Assembly: GCA_034440575.1 (NCBI GenBank)
Contig: JAOTOL010001599.1
Coordinates: 1,582,501-1,646,500, forward strand
DNA: 64,000 bases
Source of the DNA: Imbricaverruca yamaguchii
Taxonomy: Eukaryota; Arthropoda; Thecostraca; Neoverrucidae
Reading direction: 5' to 3'
Shown: positions 10,726 through 22,820 of the stretch, piece by piece
Position numbering within the stretch: position 1 is the stretch's first letter
Layout: each line of letters begins with the position of its first letter
Made by a program: the position numbers and the translations under genes
The notes under the pieces: generated by a model
Told to the model about the DNA's origin: nothing
What the model saw: the letters and a program-made list of their open reading frames with translations, nothing else
Database searches by the model: none

Positions 10726-11880
10726 ACGACGGTGCTGGGAAGCGGGCATGACATCATTACTTCAGGAGGAGAAGGGCACCTGGCGGCCTGTGTTACAAAA
10801 CAATCCCAGTGGCATCTTGCAACATTGCTGGCAGATGGTCACAGACGTTTGCTGGCTGATTTGAAGACGTGGCCCGGGGTCATGGAAGTGTGGGGGAGAG
10901 AAAGGTGTGTCACAACATCGCAGGCTCAATGATCGACATTGGATGGCACGGAGAAGGGAGAGTACATGAGCACTCCCGGCTAGCACGATGAAGAAAACTG
11001 GATCGATGATCCAACGAGTGGAGGGAATAGTATCTGGCCACGAACTGCTGCACTATACAAAAGGCTGAAAGGTAACTAACTCACGGAGCTATTATGGCCG
11101 GAAACAAAGACATGCCCTCTTGGAAATAGCGCAAAGAACACGAAGCCACAGAGATGCCCACCAAACCACAGAATGACGGGCAAACGTCCGACGGCACTTA
11201 TCCGAAGGTCTGCATTCTCGACGCTATTCGCATGCTCCCTCCGTGCGTCCGTACGGCCAGCAATGCAACCATTACAAGAACACCAACGCCACCAAAGCAG
11301 CCGGGTAGTCGAGGCGGCATTCTGTGTGTGCGAACAGCAGCGTGCGTAGCCGTTGCAACCGAGTCAGCATCGGCCTCCACGGAGAACTTCAACGCAGAAG
11401 GCAGCCAACACGGCGGACTGCGACGGACGGTGGGAGGCTAGCACCAGCCGGCCTGGTCGGCGATCGCGCGGCGGGTAACGGGACTGACGGGGTGTTGAGC
11501 CGCCACCGCTGGTCGGGCGGCCGCAACACGGGCCGAAGTGGCGAGCGCGCTCCGAAAAATTCCCATGAACCGGTGCAACGGCCAGGAGATCCACTACCGC
11601 ATCGGCGCGTCAGACGTACGTCAGGTAGTCCCTCTGTACAACGATCGGAACTGCCCAGACGCGTCCGAATCGTGAAAGTCGCTCGCAGTCGCCCGCGTTT
11701 CGTCACTGCGAATGGGACGAAAAACGACGCCGGACAGTTGGCCCACCAACTCGTGCATTGCCACATGGGCTTCGCGATTAGTCCGTAAAACCGGGCACGT
11801 TTATGAGACGGGTCGGGTGGCCAGGCGAGCCAACATGTTCCGTGTCGAAGGTGTTTCACAACAAGACGAGGCCTATCGCT
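10726..11880. other. Spacer with short GC-rich open frames
   Basis: From about 11150 the sequence is GC-richer, with overlapping open frames on both strands such as 11154-11441 plus and 11389-11859 minus. None has a recognisable motif, clear codon bias or good splice signals at both ends. No repeats were seen. Confidence 0.35.
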
Positions 11881-12028
11881 TCCGCCCTGTCGCTTCGACA
11901 GTTCGTCGACGGCCGGCGCTGCGCCGACGGCATAATCGGCGCACTTTCTCGGACGCGTGCCGGGCGATTGCGGCGCGGCGGGGCGATATGTGGCGCGGGT
12001 GCGCGGCGTTCGCTCGCGCCACGTGCGT

Positions 12029-12195
12029 GGTCAGCGACAGAGCAATGGCTGCACGGGGTGGACACGACCGAGCACGCCGTCTCTGGCGCTGGGGTCGGCA
12101 GCAGCGGGCACGCCCACAGGGACGTACTGCACCCAAGGGGCGCCGGTTGGCGCATCCGTTTGCCAGCTGACCGTCCTCAAGTGCGACTGACCTGA
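12029..12195. other. GC-rich block open in frames of both strands, possible exon
   Basis: Minus strand: a pyrimidine-rich CCCTGCCGCCTCAG acceptor near 12185 is followed by an open frame containing VSWQTDAPTGAPWVQYVPVG that stops near 12031. Plus strand: a frame containing TPTGTYCTQGAPVGASV ends in a stop at about 12190. Both look protein-like because of composition. I cannot choose between them and no family is recognised. A minus-strand terminal exon is the slightly better reading because of its acceptor. Confidence 0.25.
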
Positions 12196-12744
12196 GGCGG
12201 CAGGGACGAATCTGTACAGGGGACGATGCACACGCCGATAATTGAGGTCGGCGATCAGCGCAGCCTGTACAAAGCTAAACATCCCATGTTATCAGCATTA
12301 AAACGGTCTCACTTATGGCCTTCATTAAATGCACACGTCCTGTTGCTGGCAACCGTGATCGTCTGGATACAAAGCTTTACAAACTCTTGTCCAAAGTTAT
12401 ATACTTTTTGGGTTAATGTTTATCGAAAACTTGAACAAAACGGCCAAGGCATATCCTGGCTGGTGGGAAGTAACATGCCGCCAGATTACAGTCAGTTTCC
12501 TCCACATCATTTGAAATGGCTCCGCAGCCGACTCGGCCTCTTCTCTTCTGCGCCACATGGCCGATATATTACAAACAATCTCTCTACTCCTCGGGCCACC
12601 AGGAGCCGGTACGTTCGAGACTAATCGCACGTTCTCGAGACTGACCACGCATCCGATCGGCCGCCGTCGGTGGCCAACCTAGCGCTGGCGGGCATCCTAT
12701 ACGGCCGCCGTCGGCCGGCCAGCCACGTCATTACACACGCGCTG

Positions 12745-13085
12745 TCACCTGATACGCCAGCTGTTGGTCAAACCTCTGGTGACCACCTGGTACACCAGCT
12801 GGTGGTCAGACCTCTCCACCTGGTACACCAGCTGTTGGTGAGACCTCTCCACCTGTACGCCAGCTGTTGGTCAAACCTCTACCTGGTACACCAGCTGGTG
12901 GTCAGACCTCTCCACCTGATACGCCAGCTGTTGGTCAAACCTCTGGTGGCCACCTGGTACACCAGCTGGTGGTCAGACCTCTCCACCTGGTACACCAGCT
13001 GCTGGTCAGACCTCTGGTGACCACCTGGTACACCAGCTGGTGGTCAGACCTCTCCACCTGGTACACCAGCTGTTGGTGAGACCTT
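12745..13085. repeat. Minisatellite, ~33-bp unit
   Basis: About ten copies of ACCTGGTACACCAGCTGK followed by TGGTCAGACCTCTCC, with GGTGACC variants. It abuts the next array, which has an unrelated unit. Confidence 0.9.
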
Positions 13086-13109
13086 CGGTGTTCGGCAGCT
13101 GTTGCAGCT

Positions 13110-13540
13110 TCTTGTCAGCGGTTGCCAGGGTGGCTGTCAGCGGTTGCCAGGATGGCTGTCAGCGGTTGCCAGGGTGGCTGTCACGTTGCCAGTTCGGTGG
13201 GTCAGGTTCGGGGTGGCTGTCAGCGGTTGCCAGGATGGCTGTCAGCGGTTGCCAGGGTGGCTGTCAGCGGTTGCCAGGGTGGCTGTCAGCGGTTGCCAGG
13301 ATGGCTGTCAGCGGTTGCCAAGGTGGCTGTCAGCGGTTGCCAGGATGGCTGTCAGCGGTTGCCAGGATGGCTGTCAGCGGTTGCCAGGGTGGCTGTCAGC
13401 GGTTGCCAGGGTGGCTGTCAGCGGTTGCCAGGGTGGCTGTCAGCGGATGCCAGGGTGGCTGTCAGCGGTTGCCAGGGTGGCTGTCAGCGGTTGCCAGGGT
13501 GGCTGTCAGCGGTTGCCAGGGTGGCTGTCAGCGGTTGGCA
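13110..13540. repeat. Minisatellite, 22-bp unit (TGGCTGTCAGCGGTTGCCAG-G/GA)
   Basis: About 19 copies of GTGGCTGTCAGCGGTTGCCA plus GG, with GGGTGG/GGATGG alternation. Twenty-two is not a multiple of 3 and all three plus frames remain open for about 190 codons, giving false ORFs. Confidence 0.95.
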
Positions 13541-13617
13541 CAGAGCCGGCACCCCAGCCCGTGCAGGTGCACTCGATATCGCCCGACATGGTTCTTCGTG
13601 TGCCACTATATCATGGT

Positions 13618-13632
13618 CAGTGGCGGAGCCAG
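13618..13632 (+). mobile_element. Solo hAT-like terminal inverted repeat
   Basis: CAGTGGCGGAGCCAG matches the terminal repeat of the MITE at 43536-43732 in 14 of 15 positions. I found no partner end nearby, so this is probably one end of a truncated element. Confidence 0.4.
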
Positions 13633-14835
13633 ATATTTATGTCCGTCGAGAGACGGACAAAGCAATCGGGGCCCAGGCTATGAGAGGCCCTTCCCAAACG
13701 TAGATGAATCGGTGGATGCTGCTTTTTGGACATGCGTTGAACCATAATTTCCTAACTTTTTATGAGCTCAATATCATTGCTCAATATGGCTCGTTGAGAA
13801 TAACTATTTTCTGCACGAGCCTCTCTATCAACATTTAGCTGAGAAACAATTAAAACGTTCGAATTTGTCTTCATTCGAGAGCCCATTGGGAATATTGAGG
13901 CGCCCACAGTCCTTCTTACTGACCTCGACACGTTGCAAAGGCCCGATGTGTGTTAAGAGCTACGGTAGGTCTGTATACCCTCCGGAGCAATTTGTTGGCC
14001 ATCGCGCAGTAATAGTGCCCTTGGTGCGTTTTCGGGGCTCCAGCGCGCTTTCGCTCTGAGTGCATGTTACGGGTCAGCACCTGTTTGGTCCCGAAGCGCG
14101 TGTTGGCTTACCGTGCACTGGAAGGACCCTGGTGTAACTTTGGCTCTCTTGCACGCTTTAGGGGTTCCGTACGCGTATATGGGCCTCGGTGCTTATTGAG
14201 GACCTACACGTTTTTTCCCAGTGGGTATTTTTTGCTTCTATCACGTTTTACGGACCCCGGTGGGAGTCCTCGCACTTTGGGCACACCATAAGGGCCCTGA
14301 TATGTTTTACGATCCTAATCTGATTGTGACTAAAAAAATGCATCACGAAGCAAAACGATTTGATCAACTTAAACATGAGTAATTCATCAAATGGCATACT
14401 CATCCATTCCAAAAAAGAACTCTGGTCTAAGCCAAGCAATTCAGGCCACATTTAGGCAGCGGTGCATACACAAACAGGTGAGAGGATGCGGAAGCACATT
14501 TGAGCGATTCATCCCTTAAAATTCGGGCTGGACGTTCTAGGTTCCTCGGAAGTAAGGATAGCCTCCTTCCAATGAAGTCGCATCCCTGCCGACACAGCGA
14601 TACAGGATGAGGCGCTGAAGCGAGGAGCGTCTGGGAGCGACAGCGTCGTGTTGTCGGCGGCCGGACGGCACCGCGTGGGAGGGCTGGCCTCGGCGGCGGC
14701 AGGGCCGGCCTGACCTCCGACCCCGGCTCATCTGTCCCGGTCGTACGACCTACATCGGCGCAGCGACCCGCCGGAACTCACACCACGCAGGCGGCACCAG
14801 AGTCGGGCTGGATCGGGCTTGGTCGCCGCAACCAC
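13633..14835. other. Unique spacer with one GC-rich open block
   Basis: Mostly ordinary sequence. Between about 14540 and 14735 the minus strand has a GC-rich frame containing ADNTTLSLPDAPRFS, which is exon-like in codon use. It has only a weak acceptor (GGAGGTCAG) and no convincing donor, so it is not called as a gene. Confidence 0.35.
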
Positions 14836-15152
14836 GAACCGCGCCGGTCTGCAGTGGAACCAGACCGAACCAACATTCAGTGGAACCGGACCGTACCAAC
14901 CTTCAGTGGAACCGGACCGTACCGGTCTTCAGTGGAACCAGACCGAACCAACATTCAGTGGAACCGGACCGTACCAACCTTCAGTGGAACCGGACCGTAC
15001 CGGTCTTCAGTGGAACCAGACCGAACCAACATTCAGTGGAACCGGACCGTACCAACCTTCAGTGGAACCGGACCGTACCAACCTTCAGTGGAACCGGACC
15101 GTACCAACCTTCAGTGGAATCGGACCGTACCAACCTTCAGTGGAACTGGTGC
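14836..15152. repeat. Minisatellite, 26-bp unit
   Basis: About twelve copies of CAGTGGAACCGGACCGTACC plus AACCTT, with CCAGACCGAACCAACA and CCGGTCTT variants in an ordered alternation that suggests a higher-order unit of about 78 bp. The 26-bp period keeps all plus frames open. Confidence 0.92.
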
Positions 15153-15234
15153 GGAGGATGGCCAGCGCAGAGATGAGAGCAAGCAGAGACAAGGCCGGGG
15201 AGGGAAGGGCCGATATGGTGTCGGGGACGGACAG

Positions 15235-15545
15235 GATAGGTGCGGACACTGGTGACTAGGGGCGGACACGGAAGCCTGGGGATGGACACGGATGACTGGG
15301 GGTAGACATGGGAGAATGTGGGCGGACTCGGGAGACTGGGGCGGATATGGGAGAATAGGGGCGGACTCGGGAAACTGGTGGCGAACATGGGAGAATGGGG
15401 GCGGACTCGGGAGAGTGGGGGCGGACACGGAAGCCTTGGGGCGTACACGGGAGACTGTGGGTGGACATGGGAGACTGGGGGTGGACATGGGAGACTGGGG
15501 GCGGACACCGTAGACTGGGCAGACACGGGAGGCTGTGGGCGGACA
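15235..15545. repeat. G-rich minisatellite (GGGGGCGGACACGGGAGACT), 21-27 bp
   Basis: About thirteen imperfect copies of GGCGGACWCGGGAGACTGGG with GTGGACATGGG variants, strongly G-rich on the plus strand. Confidence 0.88.
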
Positions 15546-16554
15546 GAGGCAGAGGGATGCCGGGCCTCCGTCACCGGCGCCACTCCATAGGCCGTGTCAA
15601 CAGCTGGCCGCCATTGTGGCCGCAGCGGCACGCGTTTTTGCGCCAGGCACCCACTGCCGGCCCACTGCCGCGCCGGAAGCGAGACTGCAGCCGGCTGCAG
15701 AGCGGCGGAGAGTCGGACAGAGCGGGGAGAGTGGCGCTCATCCAGGCCACCGGACGGCCGGGAGTGGGCGAGCCGGACAGGGCAGAGCGAGGAGAGAGAT
15801 CGCGCGTGCAGAATCAACGCAGAGCCTGGCAATGGCTAGTAACTTAGGTAGGAGGACGGAACATCGAAACGGGATGAAGACAGAGCGACATGAACGGAGA
15901 TGAAGACAGAACGAAGAACAACATGAACAGAGAGTGGGGTGTCAAAGAGTAGATAAAGACGGGCAAGCAGCACAGGGTTCTGGCCGTTCCTGGCCATATA
16001 ATAATGGAAATTACACATTGACACGATGGCATGTTAAGGACGTTGGGTCTGGTGTGGATAAACACAGCCCACGATGATACAGCCATCTTCGTGAGTAGTC
16101 GTTCGGCAATCGGGCATCACCAATCAGCAAGAACTAATCAGAACAATCCAATAGGCTATGGTGACACGTTGGCATGTATGGTGAATGTCACGGCAAGTCA
16201 GGACTGTGTTTGGCTGTCCCGACACGAGGCTCCCGTGGTATGATGACGATGATGACGCTGCTCCCTGTGTGATATTTCCGTCCGCCAGATGCCAAGCGCG
16301 CTAGTTAATGCTATTGATGCCACCCTGCAGATGACATCGGGTGTAGAAAGTGAGACAGCCCACAAACTGTCACACTTGGAAGAGATTCACCGGCGCTCGC
16401 AGCCACGGAGAAACCTGCACCAACGCTCAAACGCCTCCTACAAACTGACGCCGACGCTCAAGCGGATGCTGCGAGCGAGTATCAACGTCTACAACACGAT
16501 GCCGGCGTGTCGTGTGCCGTGTACCGAAGCTTGGTTACCAACACCAACCAACCA
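15546..16554. other. Spacer, no feature recognised
   Basis: A GC-rich part up to about 15840 has overlapping open frames on both strands without motifs. The rest is ordinary unique sequence. Confidence 0.4.
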
Positions 16555-16880
16555 CTGGCCCACGGACATACTCAGCCACCAACCTCCAGGGGCCCACGGT
16601 CACTCAGCCACCAACCTCCAGGGGCCCACGGTCACTCAGCCACCAACCTCCAGTAGGCCCACGGCGACTCAGCCACCAACCTCCAGGGGCCCACGACTAC
16701 ACACAACCACCAACCTGTAGCGGACCCACGGCTACACGCAACCACCAACCTGTAGCGGACCCACGGCTACACGCAACCACCAACCTGTAGCGGACCCACG
16801 GCTACACGCAACCACCAACCTGTAGCGGACCCACGGCTACACACAACCACCAACCTGTAGCGAACCCACGGTCACACTCA
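16555..16880. repeat. Composite minisatellite, left arm of an inverted pair
   Basis: Three to four copies of a ~32-bp unit (TCAGCCACCAACCTCCAGGG + GCCCACGG) are followed by five near-identical ~35-bp units (CAACCACCAACCTGTAGCGG + ACCCACGGCTACACG). The array at 16968-17135 carries the same unit in the opposite orientation. Confidence 0.9.
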
Positions 16881-16967
16881 CCCACCAACCTCCAGCCTGT
16901 GATGGATGGCCGATGATAAGCATTAATTATGCCCGTTCCTCACAAATCACCCGAGGGCTGCGCTTGG

Positions 16968-17135
16968 CCGTGGGTCAGCTGGAGGTTGGTGGCCGAGTGG
17001 CCGTGGGCCCGCTGTAGGTTAGTAGCTGAGTGTGACGGTGGGCCCGCTGGAGGTTGGTGGCTGAGTGTGGGACCGTGGGCCGCTGGAGGTTGGTGGCTGA
17101 GTGGCCGTGGGCCGCTAGAGGTTGGTGGCTGATGA
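16968..17135. repeat. Minisatellite, right arm of the inverted pair
   Basis: Four to five copies of GTGGGCCCGCTGGAGGTTGG + TGGCTGAGTG, the reverse complement of the unit at 16560-16690. About 90 bp of unrelated sequence separates the arms. Confidence 0.88.
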
Positions 17136-17564
17136 TGGAGCCACTGAGCCATTAACCTCAGCGGGCCCGCCGCCAAGCGCAGCCATCGAGTGACTTGCGA
17201 GGCACGGGCGTAATTCCTGCGTGCCATCGGCCGTCCATCACAGGGCGGTGATGTGGCTGCCGTTTGTCGGCGCTGATCCAGACGCGGCCCGAAACGTCAC
17301 GCGCGACGTGATGAGGACGAGGGCGACGTGCGTGCCACGTGGCGAGGACGAGGGCGAAGCGCGCGCCACGCGATCCTTTTCACCGTCACGGCGGTCGACG
17401 GCCGGGCCCGCGCCTTGGAAAGTCGGCGGCAGCTGGCGGCTGCTGTGTGCGGCAGAGCCGCTCATTACCGGACACACGTGCGCCGACCGTCGTCCGCCAC
17501 ACGGCTGGCCCAGTTTCGTCGGACTGGTGTCGGCTGTCCGGTCGGCGTGCAGGCGGCGCCACCG
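17136..17564. other. GC-rich spacer
   Basis: CpG-rich sequence with overlapping open frames on both strands and no recognised domain or good splice pair. Confidence 0.35.
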
Positions 17565-17930
17565 GCATGCAGCAGAGCATCGGTAGGCATGCAGCAGAGC
17601 ACCGGCAGGCATGCAGCAGAGCACCGGCAGGCATGCAACAGAGCACCGGCAGGCATGCAGCAGAGCACCGGCAGGCATGCAGGCGACACAGGCATGCAGC
17701 AGAACACCGGCAGGCATGCAGCAGAGCACCGGCATGCGTGCAGCAGAGCACCGGTATGCAGCAGAGCACCGGCAGGCATGCAACAGAGCACCGGCAGGCA
17801 TGCAGCAGAGCACCGGCATGCATGCAGCAGAGCACCGGTATGCAGCAGAGCACCGGCAGGCATGCAACAGAGCACCGGCAGGGATGCAGCAGAGCACCGG
17901 CAGGCATGCAGGCGACACCGGCCACCACCG
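17565..17930. repeat. Minisatellite, 22-bp unit (GCATGCAGCAGAGCACCGGCAG)
   Basis: About 17 copies with occasional 14-bp short units. GCATGC (SphI-like palindrome) occurs in nearly every unit. Frames on both strands stay open (Cys/His/Ala-rich on minus), which are repeat artefacts. Confidence 0.93.
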
Positions 17931-18775
17931 TGGTCCGACTGTCTGACTGCGGCGGCTGTTGTCTCGGCACCACGGCTTTGGTCACCATGCATGTGTGATG
18001 ACGAGAACCAGAGCAGAGCAATGTGTGCCAGGGCGAGCGGACTAAGAGACACCAAGTGAATGGTCGTCATTGGCGTCTGCATGGCGGTCAGCAGCCTACT
18101 TACACTTGCTGGTAAGTGAATTAATCTGATCTGATGACAAAGAGAAATGGACGGGACGACGAAAAAGAACGAGGAAACCCGAGACAGAGAACGACAGAAA
18201 TGGAAGAGCTTAGGAAACAGGTTGACACAAGCGAAAGCAAACTGTTCTTTGCGCTTATATCGGCGTCGATCGATACTGTTCGCACTGTGCCCAGACCAGG
18301 GAAGTGGTGCCAATATACAGGCGGTAGGTGGAATGGCACTAACGCAGGCAAAACTGAAAAAGGGTGACGACAGGCGGAATGGCACCAACGCAGGCGAAAC
18401 AAATCACACGGATAACACAGGCGCGGACGGATGACGACTTAGAGGAACCAGGATCGATGAAAAGGGGAAATATCGACGGCGACAAAGTGTGCGGAGCAGT
18501 CGCCGACAGGACTGGTAGCGGTGCGGAGGCAGCGGGGCCGACACAGAGGCACCGACGCGCCGGGAACGACGCCGAGGCGGGAGACTCGTGCGGCCGTCGT
18601 GCGAGTATTGGCGCCGATCGAATGAGCCCGAAATAAAGATGAGTTCCCACCATGCGGTACCAGCGGACGAGTCGAGCGAGACGAACGGACGAGCCGGGAC
18701 GGTGGCGAGAACAATGGACACGGAAGCGACACATCGGCGGCGCCGCCTCGTGCCCGCCGATTCCGCCGCACAAGA
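17931..18775. other. Spacer with a small duplication
   Basis: Ordinary sequence. GGCGGAATGGCACCAACGCA-like blocks occur twice near 18330-18395, as a short imperfect tandem duplication. A GC-rich part from 18480 to 18775 has open frames on both strands but no recognised product. Confidence 0.4.
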
Positions 18776-18976
18776 CGGCTGCCGAGGGCCGCTGCCGAGG
18801 GCCGCTGCCGAGGGCCGCTGCCGAGGGCAGCTGCCGAGAGCCGCTGCCGAGGGCCGCTGCCGAGGGCCGCTGCCGAGGGCCGCTGCCGAGGGCCGCTGCC
18901 GAGGGCCGCTGCCGAGGGCAGCTGCCGAGAGCCGCTGCCGAGGGCCGCTGCCGAGGGCCGCTGCCGAGGGCGTCTC
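18776..18976. repeat. Minisatellite, 13-bp unit (GCCGAGGGCCGCT)
   Basis: About 15 copies with GGGCAGCT and GAGAGCCGCT variants. The unit length keeps frames open on both strands. Confidence 0.93.
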
Positions 18977-19104
18977 GGCAGCATGACCAGGTCACCGTCA
19001 ACACACGGCGTGTGGTACGCTGTAGCTAAGTGAGTTCTCACACACGCAAGACGTCTGCCCATCGCCTTGCCTCTAGGTCCTAGTAGAATATGTTAGGCTA
19101 GCGT

Positions 19105-19200
19105 GCTTGTGAGGGTTGGAGGACAGTGGGGAGGACTGGGGAGAGGTTGAGGACAGTTGGGAGGACTGGAGAGGGGTGGAGGACAGTGCAGTGGTATGGC
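19105..19200. repeat. Purine-rich short repeat (GGAGGACAGTGGGGAGGACT)
   Basis: Three to four imperfect copies of GTTGGAGGACAGTGGGGAGG-type units, all purines on the plus strand, directly before the TA microsatellite. Confidence 0.75.
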
Positions 19201-19231
19201 TTGGTTAGGTGTTGATTGGGAGCCGAGGGAG

Positions 19232-19233
<2 letters not shown>

Positions 19234-19307
<74 letters not shown>
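19234..19307. repeat. (TA)n microsatellite, ~74 bp
   Basis: An uninterrupted TA run of about 37 repeats. Shorter TA runs occur at 19352-19366, 19748-19768 and 44791-44813. It is self-complementary and prone to slippage and cruciform extrusion. Confidence 0.98.
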
Positions 19308-19309
<2 letters not shown>

Positions 19310-19379
19310 GTTGGGGTCCTTGGGCGTCGGTGGCGAGGCGGCATATCCCTTACATATATATATATATGTATGTAAGGGG

Positions 19380-21052
19380 ATATGGCGAGCCTACCTCCTC
19401 CCGTGCCTGGCGGTATGCGCCATGAGGACCAGGCTCACACAAGGGCAGCAGCAGCGGTGTGGGTGTGGCCGGCGGTGCAGCAGGCGCCACGCGTTGTGCG
19501 TGCGTGCTGCTGCACTGGGTACGCTTCTGCGGTGGTGCGCCCGGTGCTATTCGGTGGTGACCTCAGTCGCCTTGGCGGAGTAGCGGAGGTCAGATTCAGG
19601 ACGCGATGGCGCGAGGTGGTTGGTGCAGTGCGCTGTCCAGCTGCGACCGGCCGCGACAGATCTCATGATTGTATAGCGAATACAGGAGCGAGTAAGCCCG
19701 GAATCGTGGATCGGAGCCTACCCACGGAGCCCCAAGAATCCGAGCCTTACATACTATATATATATATACACAAGAGAGGTGCGGTGATGTGCGCGTTGTG
19801 CCAAGCGAACGTGCTGTCGTGTCGTTGCACGCGACACACATCGGGCGGCCACACACTGGTACACCTCGCGCTGGAATGCACACGTGGAGCAGCTGGGGTC
19901 GGCAACAGGTCGCGGTCGGCAGCACCTCGCGTACCGCCCGGCCACGGATGCGCCTGAGCAGTCGGCAGTGGCGTGTGTGTTGAGCAGTTGCCGCAGCGTA
20001 GTTCTTGCGCCATGCTTGCCGCTCACCGTGACCATACCTCTGGCAACAGCCGCAGCGGTGCGGGTGAGATACGTAGCGATGCACATCGTGTCGGCTGAGA
20101 CGCGTGGGCGTGTTACGCGACCTGGTGTGTGTTACCACTGTGACGTCGGCACTATGACGTCACACCAGGGTCAGCACCATGGCGCTGCGTGTCGGCTGTT
20201 GCTCCAATTCGATGCAGCAGAAGTGCGCAGTGGCCTCGGCAAGGGTTCTGCTATGTTTGGATGGAGGATGTAGCTTCATGTGCCTCTGGTGGAGTCCCGG
20301 CCCACCATCTTTGCTTTGGCCCTATCAACTTCTTGCTGTAGCATGAAGTCATATGGAGTGGGCTCCACTGATGAAATTGGTTTAGCATAAGTAGAAAATT
20401 GTTGACCACACTAATCATTTTTTCAACTTCTTCACCCCTGTCCATAAGTGCGAGTTATTCAGCCTGGGGATAACAGCATCATTATCCAGGACCATAGATA
20501 AGGCTGGGGCGGCGTCTGATGCTGAAGTTGCGTGGGCCGAGAATACGACACAGTGCCGTCTTCAATAACGGAAACTGACTCGCGTGAAACTGACTCGGTG
20601 GTTCAGCTGAGCGTAACTCCGACAGGCGCCACGAGCCACGGGAGCGTCACTGGCAACTGTGCCATGTGCGTGTGCGTCAAGGTCACAGTCCCCACCCTCT
20701 CTCTGCAGGTGTTTCTCCGGACCGAGGAACAATTTCGACACGTGTTTTTTTTCCCCGATTAGCGTCGTCAGATTGACACGTGCCGTGGTTCCGGACCTGC
20801 CCACCACAAAGGAACCTCGCCCTGCATGCGTGCCCCGTGGGGCCCGGATCCCCCGTTGATGCCGTCACAGTCGCTCTTACTGCGTACATACTGTGAGAAC
20901 AGCTGCGTGCGCGAGGCGTAGCATAAAAATAGCACATATGGGTATTGACATCGAAGGGCGAATGCCTACAGGTGCATACACATGACAGGGAACGTCGCGT
21001 TTGAAAGGAAATGACGAGGTTTCCAAGTAACACATACTCCGATCGTCGCTTC
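19380..21052. other. Spacer, no gene recognised
   Basis: Moderately GC-rich with overlapping open frames on both strands up to 20280 that lack motifs. The stretch 20280-20450 is lower in GC and has a 64-codon minus-strand frame of unknown nature. No repeat array. Confidence 0.4.
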
Positions 21053-21063
21053 AAATGTCCTGG

Positions 21064-21116
21064 TTGGTTGGTTATTTGGGCTTACGGGAGCATCGACTGC
21101 GTTGGACAAACAGTTA
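21064..21116 (-). mobile_element. Ultra-short retroposon copy b (53 bp) with 11-bp TSD
   Basis: Minus-strand element with the core CGCAGTCGATGCTCCCGTAAG and tail CCCAAATAACCAACCAA. It is flanked by AAATGTCCTGG at 21053-21063 and 21117-21127, a perfect 11-bp target-site duplication. The 5' part of the hairpin is changed or slightly truncated in this copy. Confidence 0.85.
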
Positions 21117-21496
21117 AAATGTCCTGGATAAAACGAGGACGTCCTCGTACACGGATGCACCTTTATTAGTCGACAATCCCATCCAATGCATGCCGGCAAG
21201 CACATTGGGTCTATGTGAGCATACTGAATCCGAAGACTAGAGTTTGGCAAGACCTCTGTTTGGCCAGAGTCGGCGACAGCAGGCAGACGACAGAGCAGCG
21301 CGCCAACTGGGTCGACATTCCAGCTGTGATTTCACTTTAAGCAAGTTAATTGTCGTGTTTTCCAGCATGCCGAACTGGAGTACTTGCGCAGCTTGTTGGA
21401 GTACGTTGTAGATGGTAGGCTGCAAGTAAAATAATCACTATAGAATAGGAGAGGGATTGCCTTGGGCAAAAGAAATATAACAGACGCGTGATTGTA

Positions 21497-21555
21497 CGGC
21501 TTGGTATTTGGGCTTAGGGGCGCATCGACTGCTTCGGTCATACAGCGCCCATTCT
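21497..21555 (-). mobile_element. Ultra-short retroposon copy c (59 bp) with 10-bp TSD
   Basis: Minus-strand element starting AGAATGGGCGCTGTATGACC, with complementary arms GGGCGC and GCGCCC around a loop of about 21 nt. It ends in TAAGCCCAAATACCAAG. Flanks CGTGATTGTA occur at 21487-21496 and 21556-21565. Confidence 0.85.
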
Positions 21556-21565
21556 CGTGATTGTA

Positions 21566-22535
21566 TGCGTTGCATCCATGGTTAGAGAATACAACACTGT
21601 GGGCATTGCAGATGCAATACCCTTAGGTTCAGCAGGATCAGATTGTGCTAACACCATAATTTTGAAAACCAACTTTTTGGTTACGTAACACCAACCGTAC
21701 TATTAGCAATAGCAACCTTCCTGGTAATCTGCGCAGGAAATGGTAGTGCTGCTGCTGTGCTACCTGGTGCTCGGGTGCTTGATGCTGTTCTACTGGTGGT
21801 TCTACCCATGCTTTTAGCGCTTGTTGTAATATTTTGATATTTGGTCCTCCGCTGAATTTAAGTGATCATAACACCAGACCAGCGGCTAGAATAAACACAC
21901 ATGAAACATAGCAGAGTTTCAAATGCTACCATAAAATCAAATTAGCTGCACGTTTGAAATGAAAGTGCATGCTTCTGCACTCATTTGTGACCACTCAATC
22001 AGTCAAACTCGGCCAACCTGTCTCCATTAGCACAGAGCACCTCGAATCGGCCTGGACACCAATTCTCATCTCCAAATGACGCGATGCTTTGCCGGGCAAC
22101 CTGCCAGGTCGCAGTACCTTGTCCACTCGGGCGCGGCAAGTCGTGACGTGACAGTATCGGACAAATCGGAGGTGTGCAAACACGCATTCGCGCCAGCTGA
22201 CAGGCAGCTCTGTTGTGGTCACGAGCAAAAACAGCCGGCACCGGCTGCACAACGCCGCCGCGACCAAACGACGAGCGGCTGCTGTGAGAACCAAACACCT
22301 GTCTTTCGCACGTCATTGCTTTGTTTCCATTGCTTCCGGTGACGACGGACGTGCCAGATATGTGATCGGGTGTGAGGCCCCCGAGACTGTGCTCAGGAGG
22401 CCGTGCGGCGCTCAGGTGGTGTGCTGCTGATGCTCAAGTTATTGGTCGGGAGAGGCTCGACCGGTCGTGTACATCAGTTGTTTCGCTTCAATGTCCCTCT
22501 CGCTCTTGCTGTTCAGCGCCGTTCACAATGCCACA
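21566..22535. other. Spacer, no feature recognised
   Basis: Ordinary, partly AT-rich sequence to about 22000, then GC-richer sequence with overlapping open frames on both strands and no motif or splice pair. Confidence 0.4.
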
Positions 22536-22660
22536 CACACCACATGCCACATATGGCATACAACACGACACATACCACATACCCGTATCGCATATCACAG
22601 CAAATACTACATACAAGATATAACATATCACATACCACATATCACTGACCATATACCACT
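22536..22660. repeat. Cryptic repeat of CACATACCACATAT type
   Basis: Degenerate ~10-bp periodicity (CACATATCAC, CATACCACAT) without a strict unit. Confidence 0.65.
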
Positions 22661-22820
22661 GAGACAGAGCAGGAATGGTAAGAGGAGAATTATAGATGGA
22701 CAATATTCTGTTGTAACCAGCCAGTCCTCCAAAATTAGCAGCTTGGCTGCTTCAACAATGATAATTGAACATAATTGAATGGATACATCAGATTAACTTA
22801 TTTATGAAGAGTCCTGTCAG

